Shown here piece after piece: positions 6,757-14,116 of a stretch of 41,830 nt of DNA. The stretch is from assembly GCA_949128025.1 (NCBI GenBank), contig CASBRD010000126.1:1-41830 (forward strand), written 5' to 3'. This stretch comes from Oscillatoriales cyanobacterium PMM_0008 (lineage in GTDB: Bacteria > Cyanobacteriota > Cyanobacteriia > Cyanobacteriales > Aerosakkonemataceae). The notes below the pieces were generated by a model that had not been told where the DNA came from, did not search any database, and saw only the letters and a list, made by a program, of their open reading frames with translations. The first letter of the stretch is position 1. The number at the start of each line of letters is the position of its first letter. A program made the position numbers and the translations under genes.

Positions 6757-8364
6757 CTAGTCTCTTTGATTGGCTCCATTGTCGTATTTTTTTAGCAATT
6801 TAGCTAAGGAAGCTTCTAATTGTGGCGAGAGTTCGATCGGTAAACTGCCAGAACGCACGTACAAATCTCGTTGAGGAAAAGGAATTTCAATATTGCGATC
6901 GCGCAAAATAGCATCAATCCGAAAATATAAATCGCTCTTGATTATAAACTGTTGGCGCGGTTCTTTAATCCAAACAAGTAACTCTAAATTCAAGCCATTG
7001 TCGCCATATCCCTTGAAAATTACATTAGGGACTGGTTCTGGCACCACATCCGCATAATCTTTAGCGGCATCAATCAGCGCTTCTCGCACTTTAGTCAAAT
7101 CAGAACTATAGGCTACAGCTATAGGCAATTTGATTCTGGTTACAAAACCGCTGTGATTCCAGTTCATAACCTCGTTTTCTAAAAAGCGGGAATTGGGCAC
7201 AATAATTGAAACTTGATCGAGGGTGCGAATTTCGGTGCTGCGGACGCTGATGCGCTCTACTGTTCCCATGAAATCGCCCACATTTACAAAGTCCCCAACT
7301 TGAATCGGACGCTCAAAGATAATTACCAAACCGCTCACAAATTCCTTGGCAATTCCCTGCAATCCCAAACCAATTCCTACACCCAAAACTCCAGCAAAAA
7401 TGGTAATGGAACTGAGGTCTAATCCCCACAGTTGTAGCAATAATACACTACCGAGCAAAATCAGCGTGTAGTTGGCAATTATGGCGATCGTTTCTTGAGC
7501 GCCTCGATTCATACCTGTCAAACGCAAGACACGCGATCGCAACACATTCTTAACGGTTTTAGTTGCGATTAAAAGACCGTAAAACAGTCCAAACAGGATG
7601 ATTAGTTGAATGACCGAGTAAGATTTGTCTCCCAGAGGAATGATTGGTGAAGCGAGACTGTAAACAACAACGTCAGCTATTTTTTGGCTCCATACCCGCG
7701 TTTGGGGAAACTGGTTGGTGGTGTAAAGTGCCACCACCAACCACAACCCGGTACGCAGGAGGGCAAGTGTAAACTTGAGGAACAATTCAAGGCTGCGCGT
7801 GGGCGCAACAGCCTCTGGAACCGTCTCCTGCTGGCGACTCAATCGTTTTAGCAAACGATGACAAATTGAGCCTAAAACGGAGGTAAGGGCGATCGCCACC
7901 AGCACACAGCCAGCCGAAATCAAGAGCGCTTGGCGGATATACCCAGGACGCCTCTGTTCCTGTGCTAGCTTAATTGCCACATCAATGCGATCGCGCCAGT
8001 CCTCAGCCTGTTCCTCCTTCATCATCCCTTCTGGGGTGTCTTTCTCCGTCACAGTCAGCAAATTAACCCTATTCACCTGGATCACTGGCAGATCTTTGAT
8101 CTTCACCACCTTCACCTGCACTGGATCGCCCGACTGCACTACCCGATTCAGGATTTGATTGGCATAATCAGCTCGTGGCTGAGCTTCAAATCCCTCCAAT
8201 TGGCTGACTTTAAATAACTGGCGTCCATCTAGGGTAATCGGCGCAGTGGGATTTCCTTGCGCCCACACTGGCGTCAGGCTGAGGATATAACCCAGAATAA
8301 AGCTGAGGGCAACTATCCGAAGAGATTTAGTTTTTATGAATCGAAGCGGATTCAAGCAACTCAT
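6757..8364 (-). CDS. Mechanosensitive ion channel, MscS family, with periplasmic N-terminal domain
   Basis: From ATG 8364 (MSCLNPLRF) the protein has 535 residues. An N-terminal hydrophobic segment ending in LTPVWAQG looks like a signal peptide, followed by a soluble extracytoplasmic domain, then membrane segments near ALLISAGCVLVAIALTSVL, FTLALLRTGLWLVVALY, VIQLIILFGLFYGLL and ANYTLILLGSVLLLQL. The pore helix and beta domain are typical MscS: GVLGVGIGLGLQGIAKEFVSG, IIFERPIQVGDFV, VERISVRSTEIRT, VPNSRFL. Such channels open under membrane tension and release solutes on osmotic downshock. A start at 8412 would overlap the divergent reductase gene and is unlikely. Confidence 0.9.
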   Translation of the reverse strand: MSCLNPLRFIKTKSLRIVALSFILGYILSLTPVWAQGNPTAPITLDGRQLFKVSQLEGFEAQPRADYANQILNRVVQSGDPVQVKVVKIKDLPVIQVNRVNLLTVTEKDTPEGMMKEEQAEDWRDRIDVAIKLAQEQRRPGYIRQALLISAGCVLVAIALTSVLGSICHRLLKRLSRQQETVPEAVAPTRSLELFLKFTLALLRTGLWLVVALYTTNQFPQTRVWSQKIADVVVYSLASPIIPLGDKSYSVIQLIILFGLFYGLLIATKTVKNVLRSRVLRLTGMNRGAQETIAIIANYTLILLGSVLLLQLWGLDLSSITIFAGVLGVGIGLGLQGIAKEFVSGLVIIFERPIQVGDFVNVGDFMGTVERISVRSTEIRTLDQVSIIVPNSRFLENEVMNWNHSGFVTRIKLPIAVAYSSDLTKVREALIDAAKDYADVVPEPVPNVIFKGYGDNGLNLELLVWIKEPRQQFIIKSDLYFRIDAILRDRNIEIPFPQRDLYVRSGSLPIELSPQLEASLAKLLKKYDNGANQRD

Positions 8365-8410
8365 TAGGATCGGAATTGTACAACTGTTCACCAAGGGAGC
8401 ATAGCAACTC

Positions 8411-9808
8411 ATGGCATACGATTACGACCTCTTTGTGATAGGTGCAGGTTCCGGGGGGCTGGCGGCTTCCAAACGAGCGGCTTCCTATGGTGCTAAAGTA
8501 GCGATCGCAGAAGGCGATCTCGTCGGTGGTACCTGCGTAATTCGCGGCTGCGTACCCAAAAAGTTAATGGTATACGCCTCTAAGTTTTCCCACCTCTACG
8601 AAGACGCAGTCGGCTACGGCTGGAGTAAAGTGGAAAGCAGCTTTGACTGGCAAAAACTCGTTACCGTTGTCGATAACGAAGTCATGCGTCTGAATCAGCT
8701 GCATATTAACTTCTTGGAAAAAGCTGGCGTCGAATTAATTAAAAGTCGTGCCACTTTAGTAGATCCTCATACCGTAGAAGTAGATGGGCGCAAAGTCACC
8801 GCCGACAAAATTTTGATTGCTGTGGGAGGAGAAGCCGTCAAACCGAATATACCAGGCGCAGAATATACCGTCACTTCTCGCGGAATGTTTCACCTTCAGT
8901 CACAACCCAAACATCTGGTAGTGATCGGGGCTGGCTATATCGCCGTAGAATTTGCTTGTATCATGCAGGGACTTGGCACTCAAGTAAGTCTGATGATTCG
9001 GACCGATCGCATTTTAAAAGGTTTTGATGAAGATGTTCGCAGCGGCATTCAAGATGCCATGACGCAACACGGTATCAACATTATCTGCAATAGCGAAGCA
9101 AAGAAATTTGAGAAACTCTCAGAAGGTATTAAAACTACCTTTTCTGAAAAAGGCAAAGATACGGAATCGACAATCACCGCAGATGCGGTTTTGGTTGGGA
9201 TCGGTCGCGCCCCCAATTTAGCCGGACTCGGTTTAGAAAAAGCCGGTGTTCAAACTATCTTCTGCGAAGATGAAGAAATGCCCAGGTTGCACGGCTACAG
9301 CGTCAACTGTGCCATCACAGTCGATGAATACAGCCGCACCAGTCAGCCCAATATTTTTGCGGTCGGCGATTGCACCAACCGCATCAATTTAACGCCAGTT
9401 GCTATTGGCGAAGGTCGCGCTTTTGCCGATACTGAATTTGGCAATAATCCCCGCATCTTCAGTCACCAAGATGTAGCATCTGCGGTATTTTCCCAACCGG
9501 AAGCCGCTAGCGTAGGTATTAGCGAAGCGGAAGCCAGACAAAAATTGGGCGACGCAGTGAAGACATATCGCGCTCGTTTTCGGCCCATGTTCCACAGTTT
9601 AACTGGCGCAGATGAGAAAGTTACCATCAAATTAGTAGTTGACGGTAATACCGATCGAGTATTGGGCGCTCACATGGTAGGCGAAAGTGCGGCGGAGATT
9701 ATTCAAGGCATAGCAATAGCCGTCAAAATGGGTGCTACTAAAAAAGACTTCGACGCCACAGTGGGGATTCATCCTTCTACCGCTGAGGAGTTTGTCACTT
9801 TGCGATAG
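8411..9808 (+). CDS. gor: Glutathione reductase (NADPH)
   Basis: The flavoprotein disulfide reductase reduces glutathione disulfide with NADPH in the cytoplasm. It has the FAD site VIGAGSGGLAASK (9-21), redox pair GGTCVIRGCVPKK with Cys42 and Cys47, a second Rossmann motif VVIGAGYIAVEFA, the second FAD motif NIFAVGDCT, and the C-terminal active-site segment GIHPSTAEEF. The GCVPKK pattern fits glutathione reductase rather than dihydrolipoamide or mercuric reductase. Length 465 is normal. Only 46 bases separate its start from that of the divergent mscS gene, so the promoters must overlap. Confidence 0.95.
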   Translation: MAYDYDLFVIGAGSGGLAASKRAASYGAKVAIAEGDLVGGTCVIRGCVPKKLMVYASKFSHLYEDAVGYGWSKVESSFDWQKLVTVVDNEVMRLNQLHINFLEKAGVELIKSRATLVDPHTVEVDGRKVTADKILIAVGGEAVKPNIPGAEYTVTSRGMFHLQSQPKHLVVIGAGYIAVEFACIMQGLGTQVSLMIRTDRILKGFDEDVRSGIQDAMTQHGINIICNSEAKKFEKLSEGIKTTFSEKGKDTESTITADAVLVGIGRAPNLAGLGLEKAGVQTIFCEDEEMPRLHGYSVNCAITVDEYSRTSQPNIFAVGDCTNRINLTPVAIGEGRAFADTEFGNNPRIFSHQDVASAVFSQPEAASVGISEAEARQKLGDAVKTYRARFRPMFHSLTGADEKVTIKLVVDGNTDRVLGAHMVGESAAEIIQGIAIAVKMGATKKDFDATVGIHPSTAEEFVTLR

Positions 9809-9815
9809 ATATGCC

Positions 9816-9850
9816 AGAAACCGGGTTTCTTTGTCAGAAACCCGGTTTCC
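9816..9850. terminator. Hairpin between gor and the nuclease remnant (AGAAACCGGGTTTCT repeat)
   Basis: GAAACCGGGTTTC (9817-9829) pairs with GAAACCCGGTTTC (9837-9849) across a short loop. It lies between two converging genes and could stop transcription from both sides. The sequence is also a dispersed repeat: a related copy is read in frame as EETGFLS near 3945-3965. Confidence 0.6.
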
Positions 9851-9853
9851 AAT

Positions 9854-10129
9854 CTAATCAATATTTGAGATAATTTGTCGCAATTCCTCCAAACTATTCA
9901 CCCTCTTGAGTTCCAGCTGAATTGCCTTCAATTGCTCCAAATCTAACATTTGAGATATTTGCGGCATCAGCTGTACTCCCCCGCTGCCGAATTTCATCTC
10001 TAAAATCAGTTCAATTGACGACAGTCGTTCTTGACGTATTCCTTGTTGCAAAATTTCTTGATACCAAGGAGACTCGCTTAATATTGCCATATCCCACCTC
10101 ATGATTTGCTGAACTAAACGACTTTCCAA
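9854..10129 (-). pseudogene. C-terminal remnant of an Rpn/PD-(D/E)XK nuclease-type protein with DUF4351
   Basis: The 91 residues (ILSESPWYQEILQQGIRQE, then SSIELILEMKFGSGGVQLMP, ISQMLDLEQLKAIQLELK, SLEELRQI) match the C-terminal DUF4351 tail found in many cyanobacterial Rpn-type recombination-promoting nucleases. The nuclease core with its catalytic Asp and Glu-x-Gln is absent and nothing upstream encodes it. It is therefore a relic. An intact relative without this tail type is encoded at 39539-40438. Confidence 0.75.
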
Positions 10130-10199
10130 TACAAAAGTAGCAAAAAAGTTTTAGTATAGAGTTCAAGGTGCGATCGCTCTTTTTTAATAACACAAAAAC

Positions 10200-10290
10200 A
10201 CCCGCAGCTTAGAAATATGGGGCTATACAAACCTCCTCAGAATAGCGGGGACTTTCTATGATTAAAACCCGCGTCGGCGGGTTTTGTTTG
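10200..10290 (+). ncRNA. Candidate small RNA ending in an intrinsic terminator
   Basis: AAAACCCGC (10264-10272) pairs with GCGGGTTTT (10277-10285), followed by GTTTG; this is a good plus-strand intrinsic terminator. No plus-strand gene lies between gor's own hairpin at 9816-9850 and this terminator, so it may end a short non-coding transcript. The single-stranded CCTCCTCA stretch (10231-10238) could pair with ribosome binding sites. It is not a match to the Yfr1 core. Promoter and transcript are inferred only. Confidence 0.35.
10264..10285 (+). terminator. Intrinsic terminator, AAAACCCGC stem
   Basis: Nine-base perfect stem with a four-base loop followed by a T-rich stretch. It is the strongest terminator-like structure in this part of the window. 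Confidence 0.7.
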
Positions 10291-10355
10291 TGCTGTTGCG
10301 ATTTTGATCGGCCCGATATTCTCAATGGGAATATTTAATTTTTATAAATTTTTCA

Positions 10356-10501
10356 AACAACAACACCCAAGCCATATTCTCTGAGGAATCTCCTCTCATT
10401 TTTCTTCAGCCTGGAGTTGCACTGAGATATAAAATCCAGTTCCCTATCTCCCTTGGCAATAAATGAGGAAATATCAGATTTTTGGTTGGGTGTTGTTGTT
10501 G
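10356..10501. repeat. Long imperfect inverted repeat (MITE-like)
   Basis: Outer arms AACAACAACACCCAA (10356-10370) and its exact complement (10487-10501) enclose partly complementary inner segments (TCTGAGGAATCTCC... against ...GAGGAAATATCAGA). The 146-bp unit carries no convincing gene. It may be a small mobile element or a folded RNA. The rest of 10130-10635 shows only this and the candidate RNA upstream. Confidence 0.55.
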
Positions 10502-10635
10502 GATGGGACAGATGCTAGATTTAACAGCGTCTTTTACCTCTTTGCTACAAACGTGAACTTCGCTGTGGTATCTGTCGGAGAAGCTTGTTTGCTTCATGTT
10601 TTTAATTTAGCACTCTTTTTTAGAGAGGCAAGAGA

Positions 10636-10899
10636 ATGAAACCAAACTTTACTTTCTTTGAGGTAGCTGCTGTTTGGATTACAAACATAAATAAAGTGCG
10701 ATCGCTAAAAACCTCCCAAAACGCCCTCAGCCTAGAATGGGGCTATAGGCGCATCCACCTGCGCCAACTTGATGAGCCTGCTAAACTAAAGCTTGGTTTG
10801 TTTAGCCGCGAGTTTACCGATTTGGAAGTCGGCTGGCTGAATGATGTGGGAATTGCGGCAGAATCTCCCACCAATGAAAAGGTTTATGCGTTAAACTAG
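10636..10899 (+). CDS. Small hypothetical protein, 87 residues
   Basis: I do not recognise this protein. It starts at ATG 10636 with GAGAGGCAAGAG just upstream, a plausible ribosome site. It is soluble, without signal peptide or membrane segment, with a Leu/Arg-rich middle (SLEWGYRRIHLRQLDEPAKL) and an acidic C-terminal region (EVGWLNDVGIAAESPTNEK). Codon choice looks like that of neighbouring genes and a GCGATCGC site lies inside it. Tandem hairpins follow the stop. No operon partner is evident. Confidence 0.6.
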   Translation: MKPNFTFFEVAAVWITNINKVRSLKTSQNALSLEWGYRRIHLRQLDEPAKLKLGLFSREFTDLEVGWLNDVGIAAESPTNEKVYALN

Positions 10900-10923
10900 A
10901 AGTAGACCTTGATTGCTATGGAA

Positions 10924-10961
10924 GCTGTGCGAAGCACAGCGCCTTAACCGCCAAGGCGGTT
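10924..10961. terminator. Two adjacent hairpins after the 87-residue gene
   Basis: GCTGTGC/GCACAGC (10924-10930 and 10934-10940) and AACCGCC/GGCGGTT (10946-10952 and 10955-10961) form two short perfect stems. No T-run follows, so they may be repeat-derived hairpins rather than a true terminator. Confidence 0.5.
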
Positions 10962-11061
10962 GCTATACCACTGCAATAACTAAATGGATACGATCGATTA
11001 CTCTTGAAAATCAACCATATATGTGCTAAGATTAAACCAAACAAAGCATTATAAAAATGCT

Positions 11062-11340
11062 ATGCCAACACATCTTCCCCCTAAGTTAAATCATTTACCA
11101 ACCACCCTCCCCATAGAAGGTGCAGTCCGCATTGAATTAGAAGCTGGAGTACCAATTTTTCGAGCTTCTAGCAGCGTACAGAATCGTATTGAAACTTTAC
11201 TCGACAAACAAAAGGAATCTCCTCTAAGTGCGGAAGAAGAACAAGAACTCGATTCCTACGAAGAAATAGACGATTACTTAAGCTTCGTTAACCGCACTAT
11301 TCGCAATGTTATCCTTAATCAGAATAAACAGGATTTGTAA
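11062..11340 (+). CDS. Small acidic protein paired with an HNH endonuclease
   Basis: From ATG 11062 (MPTHLPPKL) the protein has 92 residues. It has a segment VRIELEAGVPIFRASSSVQN followed by a Glu-rich helical region (LLDKQKESPLSAEEEQELD, SYEEIDDYLSFVNRTIRN). A GTG at 11023 would extend it by 13 residues. The HNH gene begins two bases after its stop, so the two are almost certainly co-transcribed. Such two-gene pairs recur in cyanobacterial accessory DNA and the arrangement is compatible with a toxin-antitoxin or small restriction module. That function is inference. Confidence 0.75.
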   Translation: MPTHLPPKLNHLPTTLPIEGAVRIELEAGVPIFRASSSVQNRIETLLDKQKESPLSAEEEQELDSYEEIDDYLSFVNRTIRNVILNQNKQDL

Positions 11341-11342
11341 GT

Positions 11343-11804
11343 TTGTCTGCTAATCGCTATCTCACGGAAGCTATTCGCAACCAGGTACGCCAACGAGCAA
11401 ATTACCTGTGTGAATATTGTCACGCTTCAGAACAATGGCAGTATGTCAGTTTTACGATCGATCATACTATTCCCTTAAGTTCAGGGGGAGAAAATTCTCT
11501 CACAAATTTAGCTTTAGCTTGCTTTCATTGTAATAGAAGAAAATCAGATAAAACCACAGCCATTGACCCGGAATCAAAAGCGGAAGTAACGATTTTTAAT
11601 CCTAGATGCGATACTTGGAGCGAACATTTTATATGGTCAGCAAATAAACTTTTAATTATCGGTTTAACACCAACTGGACGCGCTACAGTTACTACCTTAG
11701 CCTTGAATCGTGAAAGAGTAATCAACGTCCGTGCGGCTGACAAAGAAATAGGGCGTCATCCACCAGCAAACGACCTAATTCAGCCTCTCAATCCATCAAA
11801 TTAA
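11343..11804 (+). CDS. HNH endonuclease
   Basis: The 153-residue protein has a complete HNH nuclease core: LCEYCHASEQW (first zinc Cys pair), SFTIDHTIPLSSGGENSLTN (catalytic Asp-His) and LALACFHCNRRKSDK (second Cys pair and basic helix). HNH enzymes cut DNA with one metal ion. The likely start is TTG 11343, two bases after the stop of the small acidic protein, implying translational coupling. The C-terminal region (TIFNPRCDTWSEHFIWS, NRERVINVRAADKE) is typical of stand-alone cyanobacterial HNH proteins whose targets are unknown. Confidence 0.9.
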   Translation: MSANRYLTEAIRNQVRQRANYLCEYCHASEQWQYVSFTIDHTIPLSSGGENSLTNLALACFHCNRRKSDKTTAIDPESKAEVTIFNPRCDTWSEHFIWSANKLLIIGLTPTGRATVTTLALNRERVINVRAADKEIGRHPPANDLIQPLNPSN

Positions 11805-11859
11805 AACAAGGATGCCGATAAAATTAATCTCGTCCATGTATCCGTTTTATCCTATTTCT

Positions 11860-13077
11860 TCAACTTCCCTCACCATCCCCTAAATCCCATTTCGGCTGAT
11901 AATCAAATAGCCATTTAAACTGCAAATCACCCAACGAAGTAGGCGTCAACCAATATATCAAATCTCGCAAAAAACAACCCAAAGCTGAATCTGTTTGCCC
12001 TAAACTTCCTACTTGCCTCGAAGTAGTAAAAACCTTCTCAACTCTCTTACTTCTACTTGCCTCAAATTGCCGCAAGATTGCAGGAATATCTACCCCTTTT
12101 CCTTCTCCAATCATTAACATTTTAACTAACTCAAAAGCATCTTCGATCGCCATGCACCCCCCTTGCCCCAGATTTGGTTGCACTGGATGGGCCGCATCTC
12201 CAATTAACGTTACTCGACCGCGACCCCATTGCATACCAGGCGGTTCGCGATCGAAAATATCATCCCGATAAATACTTCCTTCCTGCAATGCTTCAATAAT
12301 AGCTGGTATTGGTTCGGCATAAGATGAAAAAATTGCTTGTAATGCTTTTTTAGAACCACCCATTACTTCATCATTCCCACCAGCTTCCGCCTGACTAAAA
12401 GCATAGAAACTATATCGACCACCACCTACATCAAAATATCCAAAACGATTACCGCGTCCCCACAATTCTCCCCAACTGTAACGTTTATCTAAAGGTAAAT
12501 TATCTTTGTAAAACCATCCCCGCCAGCAAGACATTCCACTATAAATGGGTGGTTCCATTTGTTCCTTTCCATTTAAACGCGCCCTTACCTGCGAGTAAAG
12601 TCCATCCGCGCCAATCAAAACATCGCCCCAAGCTTCTCTTCCATCCGCAAAGGAAACGCGAATCCCATCTGGTGTTTCGGAAAAATCTGTAAAAGCTGCT
12701 TTATTCCTAACCGTTCCTTCCGGTAAAGCATTGTAGAGAATGCGTTGTAATTCTGGACGCAAAATGCAAATACCCAAATCTTCCGCTTTGACAAATTCCG
12801 GCGCATTAATATACAAAGGCTTTGCTTTTTTGCTGAAAAATCCGCCTTTGAGAATCTTAGCCCCTTGTTGATATAACTGTTCTCGAATTTTTCCTGACCA
12901 CAGCAGTTCGTAAACGCGCATGGCATTCCGTTGGATGAAAATGCCCCCCGGCCCAGATAACATGGAATCAAGGTCGCGCTTTTCGTAGAGTTCTACCTGC
13001 ATTCCCGCATCGAGACAAGCACTAGCACAGGTTAGTCCTCCAATTCCACCACCGATGATAATTGCCTTCAACGCCAT
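11860..13077 (-). CDS. FAD-dependent monooxygenase (UbiH/zeaxanthin epoxidase-like)
   Basis: The 405-residue protein is a class A flavoprotein hydroxylase: N-terminal AIIIGGGIGGLTCASA dinucleotide site, DG motif DVLIGADGLYSQVR, and FAD motif RVTLIGDAAHPVQPNLGQGG. These enzymes insert one oxygen into aromatic or polyene substrates using NAD(P)H. The sequence pattern resembles plant zeaxanthin epoxidase and related cyanobacterial monooxygenases, but the substrate cannot be assigned. There is no membrane segment. Its 3' end converges on the HNH gene. Confidence 0.88.
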   Translation of the reverse strand: MALKAIIIGGGIGGLTCASACLDAGMQVELYEKRDLDSMLSGPGGIFIQRNAMRVYELLWSGKIREQLYQQGAKILKGGFFSKKAKPLYINAPEFVKAEDLGICILRPELQRILYNALPEGTVRNKAAFTDFSETPDGIRVSFADGREAWGDVLIGADGLYSQVRARLNGKEQMEPPIYSGMSCWRGWFYKDNLPLDKRYSWGELWGRGNRFGYFDVGGGRYSFYAFSQAEAGGNDEVMGGSKKALQAIFSSYAEPIPAIIEALQEGSIYRDDIFDREPPGMQWGRGRVTLIGDAAHPVQPNLGQGGCMAIEDAFELVKMLMIGEGKGVDIPAILRQFEASRSKRVEKVFTTSRQVGSLGQTDSALGCFLRDLIYWLTPTSLGDLQFKWLFDYQPKWDLGDGEGS

Positions 13078-13171
13078 AGTCTTTTCCTTGGTTAGCCTAT
13101 CTTAGGAGAGCGATCGCACTTATCATTATCCAAAATACTTAAACTCCGCAAATCAGTGCGATCGTATTTCT

Positions 13172-13198
13172 GGTGCGTTACGCTATCGCTAACGCATC
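13172..13198. repeat. Palindromic dispersed repeat (TGCGTTACGCTATCGCTAACGCA)
   Basis: TGCGTTA (13174-13180) and TAACGCA (13190-13196) form the arms of a short palindrome of a type common between cyanobacterial genes. It lies upstream of the sigma factor gene. Confidence 0.6.
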
Positions 13199-13265
13199 CT
13201 ACGCACTCAGCACTTACGATGAACCTTTCCCCCACCTGCCCAGTCTAAACCTGGGAAACTAGGCG

Positions 13266-13856
13266 TTGAGGGAGAAACCAGAGGTGTATCTTACAGGGGT
13301 GAATGTGCCAGAAAGCGATCGGTCCGACTCCTACCTAGCCCAGCAGAGTATCCAGGGAAACCAGGAACGCTTTCGACAACTCTATCAACGCTACCACCAG
13401 CGAGTTAGGTCAACCATGTACCAGCTGTGTGGCCCATCCTCCCTCGACGATTTAGTGCAAGAAGTCTTTATGCGGGTATGGAAAGGATTGCCCCAACTGC
13501 GGCAGACATCGCAATTTTCCATCTGGCTTTATCGCATCAGTTGGAACGTAGCCTGCGACCAACGACGGAAATTTGCCCAGCAGCGCACCTTTGATACCAA
13601 ACTAAAAACTGAAAACTCAGAACAAACTTCAGCCCCGGATCTTATGCAGCTGCATTATAAAGATCTAGTACAGCGCGGACTGGCTCAACTCAGTTTAGAC
13701 CATCGCGCTGTAATAGTACTGCACGATCTCGAAGAAGTCCCTCAAAAAGAAATGGCTGAAATTTTGGGTATTCCGGTGGGAACCGTCAAATCTCGTCTAT
13801 TTCATGCCCGTGCGGCTATGCGGCAATTTCTCCAGGAACAAGGAGTTCAGCTGTAA
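13266..13856 (+). CDS. ECF-type (group 3) sigma factor, SigG-like
   Basis: The protein directs RNA polymerase to stress promoters. Region 2 is seen as FRQLYQRYHQRVRSTMYQL, DDLVQEVFMRVWKGL and WLYRISWNVACDQRR. Region 4 is AQLSLDHRAVIVLHDLEEV, PQKEMAEILGIPVGTVKSRL. Length and layout match ECF factors. TTG 13266 gives 196 residues; GTG 13299 (VNVPESDRSD) gives 185 and may be the true start, since related proteins begin close to that motif. The next host gene, a membrane protein at 15506, is its presumed anti-sigma factor, but the IscB element now separates them by 1.65 kb. If they were one operon, anti-sigma expression may now depend on readthrough or a promoter in the element. Confidence 0.9.
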   Translation: MREKPEVYLTGVNVPESDRSDSYLAQQSIQGNQERFRQLYQRYHQRVRSTMYQLCGPSSLDDLVQEVFMRVWKGLPQLRQTSQFSIWLYRISWNVACDQRRKFAQQRTFDTKLKTENSEQTSAPDLMQLHYKDLVQRGLAQLSLDHRAVIVLHDLEEVPQKEMAEILGIPVGTVKSRLFHARAAMRQFLQEQGVQL

Positions 13857-14116
13857 ACTACCCGCCGCTAAGTCGGTACTCCGACTATAGCAGGGGCTTT
13901 CGTGCCCAGAGTTTACCCGACTAAGTACCCTGTGTACTACGTTTTAGAAGCCATCACACCTACAAATACGTTCGCGCAAGCGTGCCGCTAGGCAAGCCAG
14001 TTTGTAGCTCTGTGGTTAACGATTAAACAGGCATATCGGGTCGAAGCCAGTGTCGTTGACGCGACAAACTTCTAAAACATCGTCAAGGCTAACATTACCC
14101 GCAAGGAGACTCACGA
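13857..14116 (+). ncRNA. Omega-RNA (guide RNA scaffold) region of the IscB element
   Basis: The 260 bases between the sigma factor stop and iscB hold no gene but are dense in RNA structure: AGTCGG/CCGACT, GGGC/GCCC, TGTCG/CGACA and a long-range pairing GTTTTAGAAG (13941-13950) with CTTCTAAAAC (14069-14078). IscB enzymes use an RNA encoded just upstream whose 5' guide comes from DNA flanking the element's left end. By that rule the guide here would come from the last codons of the sigma factor gene. Exact ends are not determinable by eye. Confidence 0.7.

Noticed and set aside
10225-10245. Match to the Yfr1 small RNA core
   Set aside because: Only CTCCTCA is shared; the following CAC of the conserved core is missing.
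10406-10597. 63-codon minus-strand open frame
   Set aside because: It lies within and beside the long inverted repeat and has no recognisable protein features.
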